From: Caldilineaceae bacterium
GTDB taxonomy: Bacteria > Chloroflexota > Anaerolineae > Caldilineales > Caldilineaceae
DNA length: 64,000 nt
Assembly (NCBI GenBank): GCA_026645575.1
Contig: JAPKMW010000050.1
Span: forward strand, 1-64,000
Direction: 5' to 3'
Under the pieces are notes generated by a model that saw only the letters and a program-made list of their open reading frames with translations, ran no database searches and was not told the origin of the DNA. This document shows, piece by piece, positions 60,359-64,000 of this stretch. Position numbers and translations under genes: made by a program. Position 1 is the first letter of the stretch. Every line of letters starts with the position of its first letter.

Positions 60359-60781
60359 ATGGCTGTAAGCACATCCTCGGCAACCTGGCAAGGCACCCTG
60401 AAGGAAGGGGCTGGCACGATGAAGGTGGGCGCCGGTCATTACGAAGGCCCCTTCACCTTTGCTTCCCGCTTTGAGGGGAGCAACAAAGGCACCAACCCGG
60501 AAGAACTGATTGGCGCGGCGCACGCCGGTTGCTATTCCATGTTCCTCTCGGCCTTGATCACCAACAATGGCCAGACCCCGACGCGCGTCCACACTACCGC
60601 CACCGTCCACTTGGGCGCCGGCCCGGCCATCAGCAAGATCGAACTGAATTGCGAAGCCGAAGTGCCAGGTCTCGACGCAGCCAAGTTTGATGAACTGGCC
60701 GCACAAGCCAAAGCCAACTGCCCCGTCTCCAAGGCGCTGGCCGGTGTTGGCGAAATTGTCTTGAACGCCAAGTTGGTCTAA
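60359..60781 (+). CDS. osmC: OsmC-family peroxiredoxin
   Basis: OsmC proteins are cytoplasmic thiol peroxidases that reduce organic hydroperoxides and hydrogen peroxide. The 140-residue protein has the family layout with both redox cysteines, Cys58 in HAGCYSMFL and Cys121 in KANCPVSKAL, plus ATWQGTLKEGAGTM at the N-terminus. AAAGGAGA precedes the ATG at 60359. It lies between two copies of the family A palindrome. Its place behind oxygen-sensitive PFOR is suggestive of oxidative protection, but that is only context. Confidence 0.93.
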   Translation: MAVSTSSATWQGTLKEGAGTMKVGAGHYEGPFTFASRFEGSNKGTNPEELIGAAHAGCYSMFLSALITNNGQTPTRVHTTATVHLGAGPAISKIELNCEAEVPGLDAAKFDELAAQAKANCPVSKALAGVGEIVLNAKLV

Positions 60782-60816
60782 CACGGCTGTTTTGTCAGCG
60801 AACGCTTACTGAATTT

Positions 60817-60900
60817 GCTTGTCCCGTAGGGACGTTTGAATTTAGGGGAAGAGATATGACCATTTCTCCGCCTAAACTCAAACGTCCCTACGGGACAAAC
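60817..60900. repeat. 80-bp palindromic repeat, family A copy 3
   Basis: Arms 60817-60846 and 60871-60900 (30 bases) pair at 28 positions around a 24-base loop. The core is TTGTCCCGTAGGGACGTTTG and the inner end TTTAGG. It sits between osmC and the PLP-enzyme gene, only about 580 bases from copy 2. Confidence 0.92.
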
Positions 60901-60959
60901 GCGCACAAAGCGTTCTTTTCTGTTCATCCATACCCAATGAATCGTAATCGGCGCCACCC

Positions 60960-62168
60960 ATGACCCAGGAACACGCTCAACCGACCGGCCCCCGCTCCAC
61001 CCAAACTGTTCACGCCGGCGAACGCCGCTTTCGCGCCCACCATAGCCTGACTGTGCCAATTGTCCAAACATCGGTTTATACCTTTGAAAAGACAGCGGAT
61101 CTGCTCAATTATTTTGAAGAGCGCATGTTCTGGGATGAGGTGGAGCGGGAAGAATATGGGCGGTATGGCAATCCCACAATCCGCGCGGTCGAGGCCAAGC
61201 TGGCAGTATTGGATGGGGCGGAAGATGCGGTGTTGGTTAGCAGCGGTATGGCGGCGGTTACGAATACGCTGCTACTGTTATTGAAACAAGGCGATCATCT
61301 CATCCTCACCCACGATTGTTACCACCAGTCGCGTGACTTTTGCACCAAGTTTTTGCCCAGTTGGGGCGTAGAAAGTACGGTTGTTCCCTGTGGCGACTGT
61401 GATGCGTTGGAAGCGGCGATTCGTCCCAATACGCGGATGATTTACACCGAATCGCCGACCAATCCGTTTATGCGCTGTGTTGATTATGGGCGCGTAGTGG
61501 AGATTGCCCGTCGTCACAAGTTGCTGACGGTGGTGGATGCGACCTTTGCCACACCCATTAACTGTCAGCCATTGGCCTATGGCGTCGATCTGGTTATTCA
61601 CAGCTTGACCAAATACCTGGGGGGTCACAATGACCTCATGGCTGGAGCGGTCGCCGGCCCAATTCGCTTGACAACCCGCTTGCGTCAAGCACAGGGTATG
61701 TTTGGCAGCATCGCCGATCCGCATGGCGCCTATTTGATGTTGCGCGGCATGAAGACCCTAGCCCTGCGTATGGAGCGACATAATGCCAATGGCTTGGCAG
61801 TCGCCCGCTTTTTGGAGGAACAACCCCAAGTGCGTCGCGTCTGGTATCCGGGGTTGGCAAGCCACCCGGATCACGAGTTAGCCAAGGCAACCATGCGTGG
61901 TTTTGGCGGCGTCGTCAGCTTTGAAATCGATGGCGACGCCGAACGGGCCTACCGCTTTATCGACGCGCTCAAAATCCCCACCATCGGCCCAAGCCTGGGT
62001 GGCGTCGAGAGTATTATCAGTCCTCTGGCGATCATGGGCTACGCCGAGTTGCCCGAAGAAGAACGGCTGGAACTGGGCATTCGTGATGAGTTGGTACGCC
62101 TCTGCCTTGGCATTGAAGAGACAGCCGATCTCATCGCCGATCTGCGACAGGCGTTGGCGCAGATCTAA
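60960..62168 (+). CDS. Cys/Met metabolism PLP-dependent enzyme (cystathionine gamma-synthase/lyase type)
   Basis: This 402-residue enzyme belongs to the gamma family of PLP enzymes (MetB/MetC/MGL group). It shows [55 protein letters not shown] and the cofactor Lys218 in [16 protein letters not shown]. These enzymes make or split cystathionine, methionine or related thioethers. Which reaction is used cannot be told, although [16 protein letters not shown] near the end is usual for synthases and lyases alike. No clear ribosome site precedes the ATG at 60960; the gene stands alone between repeats. Confidence 0.92.
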   Translation: MTQEHAQPTGPRSTQTVHAGERRFRAHHSLTVPIVQTSVYTFEKTADLLNYFEERMFWDEVEREEYGRYGNPTIRAVEAKLAVLDGAEDAVLVSSGMAAVTNTLLLLLKQGDHLILTHDCYHQSRDFCTKFLPSWGVESTVVPCGDCDALEAAIRPNTRMIYTESPTNPFMRCVDYGRVVEIARRHKLLTVVDATFATPINCQPLAYGVDLVIHSLTKYLGGHNDLMAGAVAGPIRLTTRLRQAQGMFGSIADPHGAYLMLRGMKTLALRMERHNANGLAVARFLEEQPQVRRVWYPGLASHPDHELAKATMRGFGGVVSFEIDGDAERAYRFIDALKIPTIGPSLGGVESIISPLAIMGYAELPEEERLELGIRDELVRLCLGIEETADLIADLRQALAQI

Positions 62169-62199
62169 TACATAACATGTTTGAATAAGCAATATATTC

Positions 62200-62243
62200 A
62201 GGCATTACGCAAGATACAACGTTGCCCGTCTTGCGTAATGCCT
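62200..62243. repeat. Perfect hairpin after the PLP-enzyme gene
   Basis: AGGCATTACGCAAGA (62200-62214) pairs perfectly with TCTTGCGTAATGCCT (62229-62243) around 14 bases. It lies between convergent genes, so it may work as a two-way terminator or be a repeat unit. Confidence 0.8.
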
Positions 62244-62303
62244 ATCCTAAAAAGTAGGGGCCGTATTTAGTTTTTGGCGTTTAGCTTGTTCAGGATACAG
62301 ATG

Positions 62304-63323
62304 CTAGACCGCAACCGTTTCCGACCTACTCCGGACGCGCCGGGCGATTTGATGCCCAAGTTGGAAGAGCCACTCAAAGCCCGCGTTACAGAGCAGAACA
62401 GCGACAAACGCCAACAAAACCCCGCTATTCCCCAAAGTTGCTTGTTCCTCATAAAGCGTCCAGAGAAATTGACCAATACAAAGCAGCGCAACTAAAAAAA
62501 GCGTTGGTCGCCGTCCCACTTTGGACACAATCAGCGCGCCAAACGGCGCACCTAAGGCCACAATGGGCGCTGCGGCCAGCCAATTCTCGAAAACCCCCGG
62601 TTGTACACCCGTAAACAGGTTCTTTGTAGCAATCCCCACTAATGAATTAAAGGCCATCAGTAAAACCGAGGTGGGAATAGCAATTTTTAGATCAGCGGCA
62701 CAGAGCAAGACTAAGATGGTGTAGATCAACATATCAATGCCAACGCCCGTAATCGCAGTAATGGTCGCTCCGCCCAAGAGACCAATGGCCAAACCGGCAT
62801 TGCGTTCAAAGCGCTCGTCAGCCTGCGTCTCCCCTTCATTGGCGCAGATGGCATTGAGCCGGTAGAGATGTAGAACGCCAAAGCTGGCCCACAACACGGC
62901 AAAGACCAACTTGATCCAAAGAACAGGCACATAAGGCGCGACAAACAAGATGCCCAAAGGTGTGCCAAACAAGGAACCAATCATCGCCCATTTGAGCATC
63001 GTCCAGGCCAAGGGTTGCCGTCGGCTTAGAATAAAAATGCTGGCGCTGGTCATGCCAATGCTTTGCACAGCAAAACTAAAGTCGCGCCCCAACGTGGCCG
63101 GCAGATCGAAGAGCAAGACCAGGATGGGAAAACCCACCGTTCCACCCCCCATTGGGGTCGAACCAGCCACATAAGAACCAAACGCCATTGCAATTGCAAT
63201 GCCATAATGCTCGGCCAGGGTACGCCAATAATTGCCAGTGATAATGATGAACAACCAGACTGTATAAAAACAAGCTAACCAAACGAAAAAAGGCCATAAT
63301 TTTATTTTAGATAACTGCATCAT
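62304..63323 (-). CDS. TauE/SafE-family membrane transporter
   Basis: TauE/SafE proteins are predicted exporters of sulfite, sulfoacetate or other small anions, or importers of related compounds. The 339-residue protein has about eight hydrophobic segments. It shows the paired family motifs VAGSTPMGGGTVGFPILVLL and NAGLAIGLLGGATITAITGV, with LVGIATKNLFTG between. I start it at ATG 63323 because the codons before it, in the same frame, code for a fragment of an unrelated DNA methyltransferase. No strong ribosome site is seen, so the true start, or even the use of the fused frame, is open. Confidence 0.85.
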   Translation of the reverse strand: MMQLSKIKLWPFFVWLACFYTVWLFIIITGNYWRTLAEHYGIAIAMAFGSYVAGSTPMGGGTVGFPILVLLFDLPATLGRDFSFAVQSIGMTSASIFILSRRQPLAWTMLKWAMIGSLFGTPLGILFVAPYVPVLWIKLVFAVLWASFGVLHLYRLNAICANEGETQADERFERNAGLAIGLLGGATITAITGVGIDMLIYTILVLLCAADLKIAIPTSVLLMAFNSLVGIATKNLFTGVQPGVFENWLAAAPIVALGAPFGALIVSKVGRRPTLFLVALLCIGQFLWTLYEEQATLGNSGVLLAFVAVLLCNAGFEWLFQLGHQIARRVRSRSETVAV

Positions 63324-63489
63324 TGCTTTGCCATCCTGAATACTAGCGCGATGAAATGTTTTCCAGAATGCGACATAGTATACAAAATATTTTGTAAATC
63401 GCCAAACGAAAACTTCAAAAAAAGTATAGTCAGGATGAGTACATCGGTTTGTCCAGTTTGACGGGGTTGAGCGCGGCGCCCTACTGATC

Positions 63490-63722
63490 CCCATTTTTTC
63501 ACACGCAATCAGGACAGTGCTTGACCCCGCAAAGGGGTCCAACACCAGATGATGCGGTTCAATCTGCCACGCTGCCAGCGTTTGCTCGACCCATTCCGCT
63601 GAAAAGCCAGCCGAGTAGCGAAACCAACGGTGAACCGGCAGGGCCATGTTGTCAACAAAGGTGCCCGAACGCGCAGTCTTGAGATCGACCGGGACGGGAA
63701 CGGGTTCTTGGAAAAGCGATAG
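63490..63722 (-). pseudogene. DNA methyltransferase fragment in frame with TauE
   Basis: Codons just after a TAG at about 63725 read VPVDLKTARSGTFVDNMALP, VHRWFRYSAGFSAEWVEQTL, and then the SAM-binding motif HHLVLDPFAGSSTVLIACEK MGI. This is the start of a DNA-methyltransferase-like N4/N6 enzyme, cut after motif I. The following codons (to 63324) look like noise and run in frame into the TauE gene. It is a remnant of a larger gene lost by deletion or insertion. Confidence 0.65.
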
Positions 63723-63826
63723 CTACATTTGCTTGGTCATAACATCATTATAGCAGCAAAGGCAAAAATTCGTTGAAACATATAACCTGTTGCAAAGTAT
63801 CGGATCAAGAGCAATCGATGAAGCAG

Positions 63827-64000
63827 TTACACCTCAGCCACCGTCAACGGGCGCGGTTGCTTCCCGTCAATATCGGCAAAACCATAGTCAAGCGCGACCT
63901 GGGCGGCCACTAACACCTGCCCTGACTTGTCGATGATCTTGGGGTCACTTGCCAACGCAGCCACAGCGCGACCGATGAATTGGGGCGATTCGGAGTTGGA
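63827..64000 (-). CDS. Short-chain dehydrogenase/reductase, C-terminal part
   Basis: The window edge cuts this gene, leaving 57 codons and the stop. The text SESPQFIGRAVAALASDPKI and SGQVLVAAQVALDYGFADID matches the C-terminal end of SDR-family NAD(P)-dependent oxidoreductases that close with a G-x-V-x-x-x-x-L-A-x-x-Y-G-F-x-D-x-D-G pattern. The catalytic Tyr-Lys and cofactor site lie outside the window, so the substrate is unknown. Confidence 0.7.
   Translation of the reverse strand, partial: SNSESPQFIGRAVAALASDPKIIDKSGQVLVAAQVALDYGFADIDGKQPRPLTVAEV

Noticed and set aside
1..64000. tRNA, rRNA, tmRNA genes, phage integrases and full insertion sequences
   Set aside because: I looked for conserved stems, CCA ends, transposase DDE motifs and att-like duplications and saw none that I could support.

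Overview
The window reads as a piece of chromosome from a filamentous-type Chloroflexota bacterium, most likely of the Anaerolineae/Caldilineae side. This is an inference. It rests on large NB-ARC/TPR regulators, paired DUF4230 proteins, very large secreted proteins carrying a short F/Y-L-P-L-I/V motif, a T-box on thrS, and many intergenic palindromes. No rRNA, tRNA or CRISPR array was found. Gene density is moderate. Several broken gene remnants and many palindromic repeats point to a plastic genome.

Layout. 1-4.5 kb: a small TPR-like/DUF104-like protein, then a compact hsdM-yhcG(DUF1016)-hsdS locus on the minus strand with overlapping genes and no hsdR in view; hsdM carries palindromic repeats inserted in frame. 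4.7-9.5 kb (minus): an MFS transporter, a small ribbon-helix-helix pair, menA (menaquinone), a HEAT-like protein and a SRAP/YedK DNA-protein crosslink protein. 9.6-15.4 kb: an SRPBCC protein, a MITE-like element, a LuxR-type NB-ARC/TPR regulator divergent from a Gfo/Idh/MocA oxidoreductase-phosphotransferase pair, and a truncated nuclease-family tail. 15.8-18.2 kb: thrS with a complete T-box leader. 18.5-25 kb: two DUF4230 genes, an acetamidase/formamidase, a broken alpha/beta hydrolase and two divergent AAA+ ATPase-nuclease fusion proteins. 25-25.6 kb: a candidate small RNA and an attenuated small ORF.

28-51 kb is the accessory core: an AAA/TPR regulator divergent from a block of exported proteins. 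These are a spherulin4-LRR-clostripain-cohesin-dockerin protein, a tiny membrane protein, a lipoprotein, a TcB/TcC-like RHS giant, a second RHS giant with a lectin-like domain, a small helical protein, a secreted beta-sandwich candidate and a DUF4874/DUF4832 protein. Both RHS proteins end in hydrophobic tips past the conserved core, and the second tip is clearly AT-richer than its gene. Four of the giants share the F/Y-L-P-L-I/V motif.

51-62 kb is central carbon metabolism. A 2-oxoacid (probably pyruvate) dehydrogenase E1alpha-E1beta-E2 operon on the minus strand diverges from a two-polypeptide pyruvate:ferredoxin oxidoreductase. One polypeptide of the latter is alpha-gamma fused to a CBS pair, the other is a ferredoxin-beta fusion. 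OsmC and a Cys/Met PLP enzyme follow. This suggests a facultative lifestyle that can make acetyl-CoA by an NAD-linked or a ferredoxin-linked route. The window ends with a TauE/SafE transporter fused in frame to a methyltransferase remnant, and the tail of a short-chain dehydrogenase.

Repeats are the second theme: a three-copy ~80 bp palindrome family, several hairpins whose arms are themselves tandem 6-9-mers, two MITE-like elements, and a palindrome sitting exactly at a gene break.
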